From the NCBI GenBank assembly GCA_021782315.1, contig JAJXVG010000014.1, positions 1-33,032 on the forward strand: 33,032 nucleotides of DNA, in the 5' to 3' direction. Origin of the DNA: Pseudomonadota bacterium. Its GTDB lineage: Bacteria > Pseudomonadota > Gammaproteobacteria > Burkholderiales > Rhodocyclaceae. Below are positions 24,181 to 32,052 of the stretch, one piece after another. The notes under the pieces are model-generated. The model was not told the DNA's origin and made no database searches. It was given only the letters and a program-made list of their open reading frames with translations. The position numbers and the translations under genes were made by a program. Position 1 is the stretch's first letter. Each line of letters begins with the position of its first letter.

Positions 24181-27072
24181 ATGAGCAAGATCGCCGAACA
24201 ACTTTCACTGACTGACATCCCGGAACCGCCGCAATTCGCCCCGCTGCCGGAACAGGAAATCTCCGGCGAAGTGCTGATCGAGAAGTATGCCAAGGGCAAG
24301 GAAACCAATGTTCACGACGTGCGTCGCCGCGTCGCCTACGCATTGGCCCAGGTCGAGCAGGAAGCCGACCGCGCCCACTGGGAAAACCGCTTCCTGTGGG
24401 CCCAGGAAAACGGCTTCATCCCGGCCGGCCGCATCAACTCCGCCGCTGGCACCGATCTCCAGGCCACGCTGATCAACTGCTTCGTGCAGCCGGTCGGCGA
24501 TTCGATCGTCGAAAACACCGACGGCAAGCCCGGCATCTACACCGCGCTGGCCCAGGCCGCCGAAACCATGCGTCGCGGCGGCGGCGTCGGCTACGATTTC
24601 TCGTCCATCCGGCCGCAGGGCGCCCGCGTCAAGGGCACACAGTCCCGCGCCTCCGGCCCGGTTTCCTACATGCGCGTCTTCGACCGCTCCTGTGAAACGG
24701 TCGAATCGGCCGGCGCCCGCCGTGGCGCCCAGATGGGCGTGCTGCGCTGCGACCACCCGGATATCGAGGTCTTCATCCACGCCAAGGACAAGGGCGACCT
24801 GAGCAATTTCAACATCTCGATCGGCGTCACCGATCCCTTCATGGAAGCCGTCGATGCCGACTGCGAAGTCGAGCTGCTGCACCGCGCCGAACCCAACGGC
24901 GAAATGCGCGCCGCCGGCGCCTACCAGCGCGACGACGGCATGTGGGTCTACCGCAAGGTGCGCGCCCGCGACCTGTGGGACCAGGTGATGAAATCCACCT
25001 ACGATCACGCCGAACCGGGCATCCTCTTCCTGGATCGCATGAACAAGGACAACAACCTCAATTACTGCGAAGTGATCGAGGCGACCAATCCCTGCGCCGA
25101 ACAGCCCTTGCCGCCCTACGGCTGCTGCTGCCTGGGCTCGATCAACCTGACCCTGTACGTCAAGGATGCCTTCTCCGAGCGCGCCAGCTTCGATTTCGAC
25201 GCCTTCGCCGAAGTCATCCGCATCTCCACCCGCATGCTCGACAACGTCCTCGATGCCACCCACTGGCCGCTCGAACGCCAGCAGCAGGAAGCCGCCAACA
25301 AGCGCCGCGTCGGCCTCGGCTACACCGGTCTCGGCGATGCGCTGGCCATGCTCCGCCTGCGCTACGACAAGCCGGAAGCCCGTGCCATGGCTGCCCGTAT
25401 CAGCGAATTCATGCGCGACACCGCCTACCTGTACTCGGTCGAAATGGCCAAGGAACGCGGCGCCTTCCCGCTGTTCAACGCCGAACTCTACCTGTCCGGC
25501 GGCAATTTCGCTTCCCGCCTGCCAAGCGAGGTCAAGGCCGAGATCCGCAAGCACGGCCTGCGCAATTCGCACCTCCTGTCGATCGCCCCGACCGGCACAA
25601 TTTCGCTGGCTTTCGCAGACAATGCCTCGAACGGCATCGAGCCGCCCTTCTCCTGGACCTACAACCGCAAGAAGCGCATGCAGGACGGCACGATCAAGGA
25701 ATACTCGGTCGAGGACTACGCTTGGCGCCTCTACAAGCACCGCGGCGGCGATGTTGCCAAACTGCCGGACTTTTTCGTCACGGCCCTGGAAATCTCCGCC
25801 CAGGCCCATAGCGACATGGTTGCCGCCGTCGCCCCCTTCATCGACACCTCGATCTCGAAGACGGTCAACGTACCGGCCGACTACCCCTATGCCGACTTCC
25901 AGGATCTCTACATGAGCGCCTGGAAATCCGGCCTCAAGGGACTGGCCACCTACCGTCCGAACAGCGTCCTCGGTTCCGTGCTCTCCGTTTCGTCCGAGCC
26001 GGCCAAGTCCGAGGGCGATGCCAAGGCGCCGCAGGATTTCGTCTCCGACGCCAATCGCCGTCTGTCGATCAAGAACCTGCCGGCTCCGGTGCTGGCCAGC
26101 CTGCGCTGGCCGGGCCGGCCGAACCTGCCGGAAGGCAACCTGTGCTGGACCTACATGCTCGACTCGCCGATCGGCAAGTTCGCACTCTTCGTCGGCCATG
26201 TCGAACCGGAAGGCCGGGCCTGGCCGTTCGAAGTCTGGGCCAACGGCCCGGCCGAACCGCGCGGCCTCGGCGCCGTCGCCAAGACCCTGTCCATGGACAT
26301 GCGCGCCAAAGACCACGGCTGGCTGGAGATGAAGCTGGACGCACTGGCCAAGACCCCGGGCGACTCCTTCGAAATGCCGATGCCGCCGCATGGCGAGCGC
26401 AAGCGCGTTCCCTCCGTCGTCTCCGCCATGGCCCAGGTCATCCGCTGGCGCTGCGAACAGCTCGACGCCTTCAAACACGAAGGCTCGACACCGGTAAAGG
26501 ATGCCCTGTTCAGCATCAAGGAACCGAAAACCGGCACCGATGGCACGCTGTCCTGGACGGTCGACGTCAGCAATCCCTCCACCGGCGAAGACTTCGTCCT
26601 CGGCCTCAAGGAAATCACCCTGCCCGACGGCGTCACCCGCCCCTACTCGATGTGGCTCTCCGGCAACTACCCGCGCGCCCTCGATGGCCTGTCCAAGCTG
26701 CTCTCGCTCGACATGCGCGTCCTCGACCCGGCCTGGATCGGCATGAAGCTGCGCAAGCTGATCGACTACTCCGAGCCGCTCGGCGATTTCATGGCTTTCG
26801 TCCCGGGTTCGCGCAAGCAGCAGACCTATCCGTCGACGGTGGCCTACATCGCCAACCTGATCATCCACCGCTACGCCATGCTCGGCATTCTCGACGAAAG
26901 CGGCTTCCCGCTGCAGCAGATGGGCATCCTCGAAGCCCCGGAAGACAGCACCAGCAACAAGGTGCTGCCGACCCAGGGCAAGCTGTGCAGCGAGTGCGGC
27001 AACCACACGATGATCCGCAAGGACGGTTGCGACTTCTGCACCGCCTGCGGGGCGGTCGGCACCTGCGGATGA
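24181..27072 (+). CDS. nrdJ: Adenosylcobalamin-dependent (class II) ribonucleotide reductase NrdJ
   Basis: The 963-residue enzyme has [13 protein letters not shown], the radical-cysteine motif N303-P-C305-A-E307 (NPCAEQPL), and the loop [12 protein letters not shown]. It reduces ribonucleotides using adenosylcobalamin, with or without oxygen. After the barrel, about residues 600-940 contain two tandem, similar ~150-residue segments (WPFEVWANG...LSMDMRAKD and RPYSMWLSG...LSLDMRVLD), as in TSCPD domains. The C-terminus has paired cysteines ([18 protein letters not shown]) for re-reduction or zinc binding. GAGGAG precedes the ATG at 24181; an upstream start at 24124 is in the leader. Two NrdR boxes precede it and a strong terminator follows. 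No B12-riboswitch motif was seen upstream. Confidence 0.95.
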   Translation: MSKIAEQLSLTDIPEPPQFAPLPEQEISGEVLIEKYAKGKETNVHDVRRRVAYALAQVEQEADRAHWENRFLWAQENGFIPAGRINSAAGTDLQATLINCFVQPVGDSIVENTDGKPGIYTALAQAAETMRRGGGVGYDFSSIRPQGARVKGTQSRASGPVSYMRVFDRSCETVESAGARRGAQMGVLRCDHPDIEVFIHAKDKGDLSNFNISIGVTDPFMEAVDADCEVELLHRAEPNGEMRAAGAYQRDDGMWVYRKVRARDLWDQVMKSTYDHAEPGILFLDRMNKDNNLNYCEVIEATNPCAEQPLPPYGCCCLGSINLTLYVKDAFSERASFDFDAFAEVIRISTRMLDNVLDATHWPLERQQQEAANKRRVGLGYTGLGDALAMLRLRYDKPEARAMAARISEFMRDTAYLYSVEMAKERGAFPLFNAELYLSGGNFASRLPSEVKAEIRKHGLRNSHLLSIAPTGTISLAFADNASNGIEPPFSWTYNRKKRMQDGTIKEYSVEDYAWRLYKHRGGDVAKLPDFFVTALEISAQAHSDMVAAVAPFIDTSISKTVNVPADYPYADFQDLYMSAWKSGLKGLATYRPNSVLGSVLSVSSEPAKSEGDAKAPQDFVSDANRRLSIKNLPAPVLASLRWPGRPNLPEGNLCWTYMLDSPIGKFALFVGHVEPEGRAWPFEVWANGPAEPRGLGAVAKTLSMDMRAKDHGWLEMKLDALAKTPGDSFEMPMPPHGERKRVPSVVSAMAQVIRWRCEQLDAFKHEGSTPVKDALFSIKEPKTGTDGTLSWTVDVSNPSTGEDFVLGLKEITLPDGVTRPYSMWLSGNYPRALDGLSKLLSLDMRVLDPAWIGMKLRKLIDYSEPLGDFMAFVPGSRKQQTYPSTVAYIANLIIHRYAMLGILDESGFPLQQMGILEAPEDSTSNKVLPTQGKLCSECGNHTMIRKDGCDFCTACGAVGTCG

Positions 27073-27140
27073 CCTGCTAGGTCAGGCTGGCACTCTCCCC
27101 CCAAATCCGCAAGGGGTGAAAGAGCCCGGGCAATTTCATT

Positions 27141-27176
27141 AAAGCGTGTGTCGAGTGATCGACACACGCTTTTTTC
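27141..27176 (+). terminator. Strong rho-independent terminator of nrdJ
   Basis: A perfect 14-bp stem (AAAGCGTGTGTCGA against TCGACACACGCTTT) closes a GTGA tetraloop and runs into TTTTTT. It lies 70 bp after the nrdJ stop. Confidence 0.93.
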
Positions 27177-27184
27177 ATTTCAAG

Positions 27185-27213
27185 CCTTTGGGCAAAGTCA
27201 CTTACCCCAAAGG
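27185..27213. repeat. 8-bp inverted repeat upstream of the AraC regulator gene
   Basis: CCTTTGGG (27185-27192) and CCCAAAGG (27206-27213) are perfect inverted copies 13 bp apart. The site lies between the nrdJ terminator and the araC-type gene, about 180 bp before its start. It could be an operator or a weak hairpin. Nothing else is seen in the 27214-27390 leader. Confidence 0.35.
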
Positions 27214-27390
27214 GCGCAGCAATCATGACAAATAGATTATGGCATCTGTCAGTCCACGCTGATCGCCCATCCAGCAAGCACCCGGAGAATCCAAGGCATC
27301 ACGCCAAGGGTTACGATTAATTATTTTCGCAACATGAATTACCATCGATGAAGTAATCGATCCCATCGGGAAACAGACGGAAGAAAACCC

Positions 27391-28185
27391 ATGTCCGCGA
27401 ATGAATTTTCCCCGGCCGGATCCTGCCTGATATCAACCCGCCAGCGCCATCGGGTGGCAACGGTGACGGTGCGCGACGATGTACTGGTTTGGGTACGGCA
27501 GGGCGTCAAGACCCTCGTCCGTCACGCGACGGAACAAAAAATCGGCCCCGGCCAGGCCGTCGTCATGGCGAAAGCATCGCAGTGGGACGTAATTAACGAT
27601 ACCCTGCCACACGGCCGCTACGAGGCATTTGTTCTGCAGTTTGGCGAGGGGGCCATCCAGGCGTTTCACGACGCTTATCACGCTTCATTTCCGCTCAAAC
27701 CGATCGATGCCTGCTTCTGCCTGCCCGTGAACCGAGATCTGGAGCAGGCGCTTTCTCGCGTCGGCGATGCCATTTCATCGCCCGACCTTTCTCCGGCTTT
27801 AAGGACTCATCGGGTAATCGAGATTTTACTCATGCTGGCCGACCTTGGCTGCGTCGTCAAATCGCCGGAAAAACTGACCTGGCCGGATCGCGTACGAAGA
27901 CTGGTTGCCCAGCGTCCTCATGCCGGATGGACAGTCGATTCCGTTGCCAGCGCCTGCCATGTGAGTTCGAGCACCCTGCGTCGCCGCCTGGAGGAATCGG
28001 ATTCGACGGTCGGCAAACTGGTGCGGGAGGTCAGGCTTGAAACGGCTTTATTGCTTCTCCAAAGCACCGATCTAACTGTCGGCGAGGTGGCGCAACGCTG
28101 CGGCTACGGGTCACATGGCCGTTTTTCGGCAGCCTTTCGCACTCGTTTTGGCTTTTCGCCATCGCGGTTGACTGAACTGCCTTGA
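27391..28185 (+). CDS. AraC-family transcriptional regulator
   Basis: The 264-residue protein has an N-terminal cupin-like effector domain (about 15-110) and a C-terminal AraC DNA-binding domain with two helix-turn-helix units: WTVDSVASACHVSSSTLRRR and LTVGEVAQRCGYGSHGRFSA, then AFRTRFGFSPSRL. GGAAGA precedes the ATG. It shares strand with the PEBP gene 90 bp downstream, a regulator-target arrangement seen in other proteobacteria. The inducer is unknown. No promoter was fixed for it. Confidence 0.9.
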   Translation: MSANEFSPAGSCLISTRQRHRVATVTVRDDVLVWVRQGVKTLVRHATEQKIGPGQAVVMAKASQWDVINDTLPHGRYEAFVLQFGEGAIQAFHDAYHASFPLKPIDACFCLPVNRDLEQALSRVGDAISSPDLSPALRTHRVIEILLMLADLGCVVKSPEKLTWPDRVRRLVAQRPHAGWTVDSVASACHVSSSTLRRRLEESDSTVGKLVREVRLETALLLLQSTDLTVGEVAQRCGYGSHGRFSAAFRTRFGFSPSRLTELP

Positions 28186-28275
28186 GCATTTTGGCACAGC
28201 AATTGACTACTTCAGGCTAATGACATACCGGACTGATCGGCGACAATCGACGGTACCAACCAAAGGAGCAAACAC

Positions 28276-28830
28276 ATGTCATCTTTCAGATTTTTTCTGG
28301 GCTGTTGCCTGTTGATCTCGTCGATGTCGGCCCGGGCTGACAACTTCTCCTTGAGCATCCCGGCCATCAAGCCGAACGGCTGGCTGTCGTCGGAGCAGGT
28401 TTTCAACGGCTTTGGCTGCGCCGGGGCAAATCGCTCGCCAAGGCTGGAGTGGAAAAATCCACCGGCGGGAACAAAGAGTTTCGCAGTCACAGTTTACGAT
28501 CCGGATGCACCCACCGGTTCAGGCTGGTGGCATTGGGTGGTAGTCAATCTTCCGCCGACCCTGTCCATGCTGCCCGAGGCGGCCGGGAATCCAGGCTCGC
28601 CAGTGCTGCCCGCCGAAACCACGCAGGTAGCCACGGACTATGGCCAGCCAGGCTTTGGCGGCGCCTGTCCACCAGTCGGCGACCGGCCTCACCGGTATAT
28701 TTTTACCGTGTATGCGCTGGACACCGAAAGGATCGATCTGCCGAACAATGCGACTGCCGCATTGGCCGGTTTCATGATCCATGCGCACCTGATCGATCGG
28801 GCCAGCGTCACCGCCCGCTACGGAAGATGA
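28276..28830 (+). CDS. Periplasmic YbhB/YbcL-type PEBP (Raf-kinase-inhibitor-like) protein
   Basis: The 184-residue product has a signal peptide (MSSFRFFLGCCLLISSMSARA-DNFS) followed by the PEBP core: YDPDAPTGSGWWHWVVVNLP, and GDRPHRYIFTVYAL with the conserved His-Arg, which line the anion pocket. Bacterial members bind small anionic or phosphorylated ligands; their role is not settled. AGGAG lies 8 bases before the ATG. The AraC-type gene immediately upstream probably controls it. The mature cysteines in NGFGCAGAN and GGACPPVG could form a disulphide. Confidence 0.9.
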   Translation: MSSFRFFLGCCLLISSMSARADNFSLSIPAIKPNGWLSSEQVFNGFGCAGANRSPRLEWKNPPAGTKSFAVTVYDPDAPTGSGWWHWVVVNLPPTLSMLPEAAGNPGSPVLPAETTQVATDYGQPGFGGACPPVGDRPHRYIFTVYALDTERIDLPNNATAALAGFMIHAHLIDRASVTARYGR

Positions 28831-28987
28831 TCGACCCTTGCCTCCCCCGGGTCGGTAAAGCGCCGATTCCCATTGGCCATTCGAGCGGGGTACGCTATGG
28901 CAACCGGAAGCCCCATCCCTTCGACAATGACAGCTTTTTTCAGCCGGTCATGACTCCTCCCTTCGGCAGGCAGGATTGAATTTGCAC

Positions 28988-29024
28988 CCGGCTGGGGCTA
29001 TCGCCTTGCGATAGCCCCAGCCGG
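28988..29024. repeat. Perfect 17-bp-stem hairpin between PEBP and transporter-like genes
   Basis: CCGGCTGGGGCTATCGC (28988-29004) pairs fully with GCGATAGCCCCAGCCGG (29008-29024) around a CTT loop. There is no following T-run. It may be a T-poor terminator or a dispersed REP-like element, which would need a genome search. It ends 160 bp past the PEBP stop. Confidence 0.6.
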
Positions 29025-29055
29025 CACCCGTCCAGACCGGAATACGCCGGGGATT

Positions 29056-29077
29056 TATGGCAAAAATAAATGCCATA
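29056..29077. promoter_or_regulatory. Inverted repeat, possible operator
   Basis: TATGGCA (29056-29062) and TGCCATA (29071-29077) are perfect inverted copies with an 8-bp AT-rich spacer. The site lies about 40 bp upstream of the -35 of the next gene, where an activator could bind. The regulator is unknown; the nearby AraC-type protein is one candidate. Confidence 0.4.
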
Positions 29078-29112
29078 GACATTTACAAACAATGTCATCA
29101 CCCTGAAAAATA

Positions 29113-29141
29113 TTCACAATAATTCATATAACATATAGTAT
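29113..29141 (+). promoter_or_regulatory. Possible promoter of the transporter-like/amidohydrolase operon
   Basis: TTCACA (29113-29118) and TAGTAT (29136-29141) are separated by 17 bp in an AT-rich leader. They lie about 30 bp before the ATG at 29174. Confidence 0.4.
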
Positions 29142-29173
29142 TCTCCGGCACCCATCCACAATGGAAATTCAGA

Positions 29174-29992
29174 ATGAATATCACAGGGAGAATCGGCCAT
29201 GCCTTGCCATGCGCCATCGGCATCATTTTGTACGGTTCGGCAGTGACAAGCGTTTCAGCCCAGAGCGCCGACGAACTGGCGAAGGCCACAGCGAATCCGG
29301 TGGCGAATCTGATTTCCCTGCCGCTCCAGAGCAACTGGGAAAAGGGATACGGCCCTGGGAACGACACCCAATACACCTTGAATGTGCAACCAGTCATTCC
29401 TGTCAAGCTGAACGATGAATGGAACCTGATCACCCGCACCATCGTCCCCTTCGTGCATCAACCCGAAATGAGCATTGGTCAGGGCGATGACTGGGGCCTG
29501 GGCGACACGGTCGCCTCCTTTTTTCTTTCCCCCACTGCCGGTGGCCGCGTCATTTGGGGGGCCGGGCCTGTCTTGCTTCTGCCTACGGCCAGTGCGGCGC
29601 GTCTGGGCACCGAAAAATGGGGCGCCGGACCGAGCGGTGTCGTTCTCGTCCAGGAAGCCAATTGGACTTACGGCATTCTCGCCAACCACCTGTGGTCGTT
29701 TGCCGGGGACGATACGCGAAGAGAAGTAAACGCCAGTTTCCTCAACCCCTTCGTTACCTATAGCCTGGGCCAAGGTGTCTCGCTGACCGGACAAGCCGAA
29801 CTGACCTACGATTGGAATGCCGAGCAGGGCAAGCACACGACCATGCCGCTGACCATTTCAATCGGCAAGGTTACGCACATCGGCAAGCAGCCGATAAGTT
29901 TCAACGTCGGTTATCGATATTTTGCCGAAACCCCGAATGGCAATCCGGAACACGGTATTCGCATGCTCGTCAATTTTCTCTTCCCCAAGTAG
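29174..29992 (+). CDS. Outer-membrane transporter-like protein ('neuromedin U'/MetA-pathway-of-phenol family)
   Basis: The 272-residue product has a signal peptide (ITGRIGHALPCAIGIILYG, cleavage near VSA-QS) and a mature part of alternating hydrophobic strands with a final aromatic-ended strand (GIRMLVNFLFPK). Features such as LISLPLQSNWEKGYGP, YTLNVQPVIPVKLNDEWNLI and GDTVASFFLSP match the group annotated as transporters or, misleadingly, neuromedin U. The likely location is the outer membrane, as a small beta barrel. The substrate is not known. The amidohydrolase gene follows after 71 bp on the same strand, hinting at uptake and breakdown of one compound. Confidence 0.8.
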   Translation: MNITGRIGHALPCAIGIILYGSAVTSVSAQSADELAKATANPVANLISLPLQSNWEKGYGPGNDTQYTLNVQPVIPVKLNDEWNLITRTIVPFVHQPEMSIGQGDDWGLGDTVASFFLSPTAGGRVIWGAGPVLLLPTASAARLGTEKWGAGPSGVVLVQEANWTYGILANHLWSFAGDDTRREVNASFLNPFVTYSLGQGVSLTGQAELTYDWNAEQGKHTTMPLTISIGKVTHIGKQPISFNVGYRYFAETPNGNPEHGIRMLVNFLFPK

Positions 29993-30063
29993 GGCCTGGA
30001 TAGTCGCCTTCCGGTCCATTGCATGCAACTCGAAACTCGCGAATCCGACAAGGAGATCCCCCG

Positions 30064-31821
30064 ATGAATTCAAGGTTTAAAAAATCTTTGCTTTGCGCAT
30101 TGCTCGCCTTTGCTGTGATTTCCCCCGTTACGGCGCAAAACCAGTCGGAAGAAATCACCGTCTTCACCGCCAGGAAAATCGTCACCATGGACCCGACGCA
30201 GCCGACCGCGACCGCCGTTGCCATCCGGGGCAGGGAAATTCTCGGCGTCGGCTCGCTGGCCGATCTGAAACCCTGGCTGAAGGCACACGCGCACCGGATC
30301 GATGCCCGGTTCAAGGACAAGGTGCTGATGCCGGGCCTGATCGACCCGCACATGCACCCCATGCTCGGCGCCATTGCCTTCCAAACCACCTGGATCACCC
30401 CCGAGCCGCGGAACGTCATGGGCAAGAAAACCCCCGCGACCATCGGGGCGCAAGCCTATTTGCAGGCGCTCAAGGCGGCATTCGCCGCCCGCCCGAAGGA
30501 TGCGCCTATTTTCATGAGCTGGGGCTTTAGCGCCGATACTCACGGCGAGATGTCGGGCGAGGTGCTGGACAGCATTTCAAAGGATGTCCCCATTCTGATC
30601 CTGCAGCGGTCGATGCACGAGGTGTATCTCAATACGCCGATGCTGGCCGCGCTCAAGGCCAAGGGCCTGGACGAAAACAAGTTCAAGGACCACCCGCAAA
30701 TCGACTGGAAGAAAAGGCACTTCTGGGAAGACGGCATGTTCAGCGTGGTATTGCCTTACTTGGCCGGCTCTCTGCTCGACCCCTCCAGCGTTGCCCCGGC
30801 CTATCTGAAGACCCGCGATTACCTGAACTACAACGGCGTGACGACGGTGGCCGACCTGTCCACGGGCAGCACGAACTGGGACATGGAAATCGCCGCCCTC
30901 AAACGTACGCTGGACACACCCGACTCACCGGTACGGGTCCGCCTGACCCCGGACGTATACAAGCTGAGCCTGGCGCTGAAAAGCCCGGATGCAGCGATGA
31001 AGCTGGTCGGTCAACTGAAGTCCCAGAACAGCCGCCACCTGATCTTCAACAACGGCATCAAGCTGTTCGCCGATGGCGCGATGTTCTCGCAGGCGATGCA
31101 GATCACCGACCCGGGGTATATCAACGGCCATATGGGAGAGTGGATTACACAGCCCGAGCAGTTCGCCGAATTCGCCCGCGACTATTGGAACGCGGGCTAC
31201 CAGATCCACGTTCATACCAATGGCGACGGCGGCGCCAGGATGGTGCTCGATACCTTGCAAAAACTGGAAGACGCAAAACCACGCGTCGATCATCGCTTCA
31301 CCATCGAACACTACGGTTACGCCAACGACGGCGTCTCGCGGCGTATTGCCGCGCTCGGCGCACAGGTGTCGGCCAATCCCTTTTACCTCTATGACCTGGG
31401 CGACCGCTATGCCGGCAATGGGTTAGGCACCGACCGCGCGGCCCGCATTGCGCCGCTGGGCGGCCTGGTCAAGCGCAATGTCAATGTGTCGCTGCATTCG
31501 GACTTTCCGATGGCGCCGGCCGAACCGCTGTTCCTGGCATGGACGGCGGCCACGCGACAAACCATGTCTGGCAAGGTGTTTGCACCCGCAGAGCGGCTGA
31601 CCCTGGACCAGGCGATGCGCGCCGTCACCATCGATGCTGCCTACATGATCGGCATGGAGAACGAGTTGGGCAGCATCGAGGCCGGCAAACTGGCGGATTT
31701 TGCGGTTCTCGACAAGGACCCCTACGAGGTTGGCGTCAAGGGGCTGCGCAATATCAAGATCTGGGGCACGGTATTCGAGGGCAAGTTGTTTCCGGCACCG
31801 GGAAGCAAGCCCGGCATGTAA
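30064..31821 (+). CDS. Exported amidohydrolase (YtcJ-like, amidohydrolase_3 family)
   Basis: The 585-residue protein has a signal peptide (FKKSLLCALLAFAVISPVTA-Q). The metal-dependent hydrolase fold shows the first His pair H96-x-H98 (GLIDPHMHP), then KLFADGAMFSQ, HVHTNGDGG, TIEHYGY and the metal Asp in HSDFPMAPAEP; it ends with the small beta domain (GSIEAGKLADFAVLDKDPYE). Relatives hydrolyse amide or carbamate bonds, and many have no known substrate. A periplasmic location is inferred from the signal. AAGGAG precedes the ATG at 30064. Start codons before it (30019) would hide the signal peptide. It probably shares a transcript with the upstream beta-barrel gene. Confidence 0.88.
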   Translation: MNSRFKKSLLCALLAFAVISPVTAQNQSEEITVFTARKIVTMDPTQPTATAVAIRGREILGVGSLADLKPWLKAHAHRIDARFKDKVLMPGLIDPHMHPMLGAIAFQTTWITPEPRNVMGKKTPATIGAQAYLQALKAAFAARPKDAPIFMSWGFSADTHGEMSGEVLDSISKDVPILILQRSMHEVYLNTPMLAALKAKGLDENKFKDHPQIDWKKRHFWEDGMFSVVLPYLAGSLLDPSSVAPAYLKTRDYLNYNGVTTVADLSTGSTNWDMEIAALKRTLDTPDSPVRVRLTPDVYKLSLALKSPDAAMKLVGQLKSQNSRHLIFNNGIKLFADGAMFSQAMQITDPGYINGHMGEWITQPEQFAEFARDYWNAGYQIHVHTNGDGGARMVLDTLQKLEDAKPRVDHRFTIEHYGYANDGVSRRIAALGAQVSANPFYLYDLGDRYAGNGLGTDRAARIAPLGGLVKRNVNVSLHSDFPMAPAEPLFLAWTAATRQTMSGKVFAPAERLTLDQAMRAVTIDAAYMIGMENELGSIEAGKLADFAVLDKDPYEVGVKGLRNIKIWGTVFEGKLFPAPGSKPGM

Positions 31822-31866
31822 CCCACCCCCATTCACGAGGGCGATATGCCGGACTTGATCCCCTCG

Positions 31867-31900
31867 CTGAACGGTAGCGATCAGACTTGCTGCCGTTCAG
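31867..31900 (+). terminator. Possible terminator hairpin after the amidohydrolase gene
   Basis: CTGAACGG (31867-31874) pairs with CCGTTCAG (31893-31900), extended past one mismatch by AGC/GCT. It lies 45 bp after the stop. Only TCTAAAA follows, so efficiency is uncertain. Confidence 0.4.
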
Positions 31901-31940
31901 TCTAAAACATCGAATTGCCGCCGGCTCGCACTTGCGCGGC

Positions 31941-31970
31941 AAAGACACAAATCCTAGACTTTGTGTCTTT
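31941..31970. terminator. A/T-flanked hairpin, possible bidirectional terminator or operator
   Basis: AAAGACACAAA (31941-31951) and TTTGTGTCTTT (31960-31970) are perfect inverted copies around an 8-base loop. A-rich and T-rich ends would allow weak termination on both strands. Its place 80 bp before the MFS gene would also suit an operator. Confidence 0.45.
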
Positions 31971-32052
31971 GACAACTTCATGGCCTGAGGCTATTGCCTG
32001 ATCCCATGCAAGCCCGACAGCGCACGCCTGGCGCAGAAAAGCCCCCCTGATC

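Noticed and set aside
24205-27006. A 933-codon open frame on the minus strand opposite nrdJ
   Set aside because: It mirrors nrdJ in a high-GC codon-biased gene, has no ribosome binding site and shows no family likeness; nrdJ is certain.
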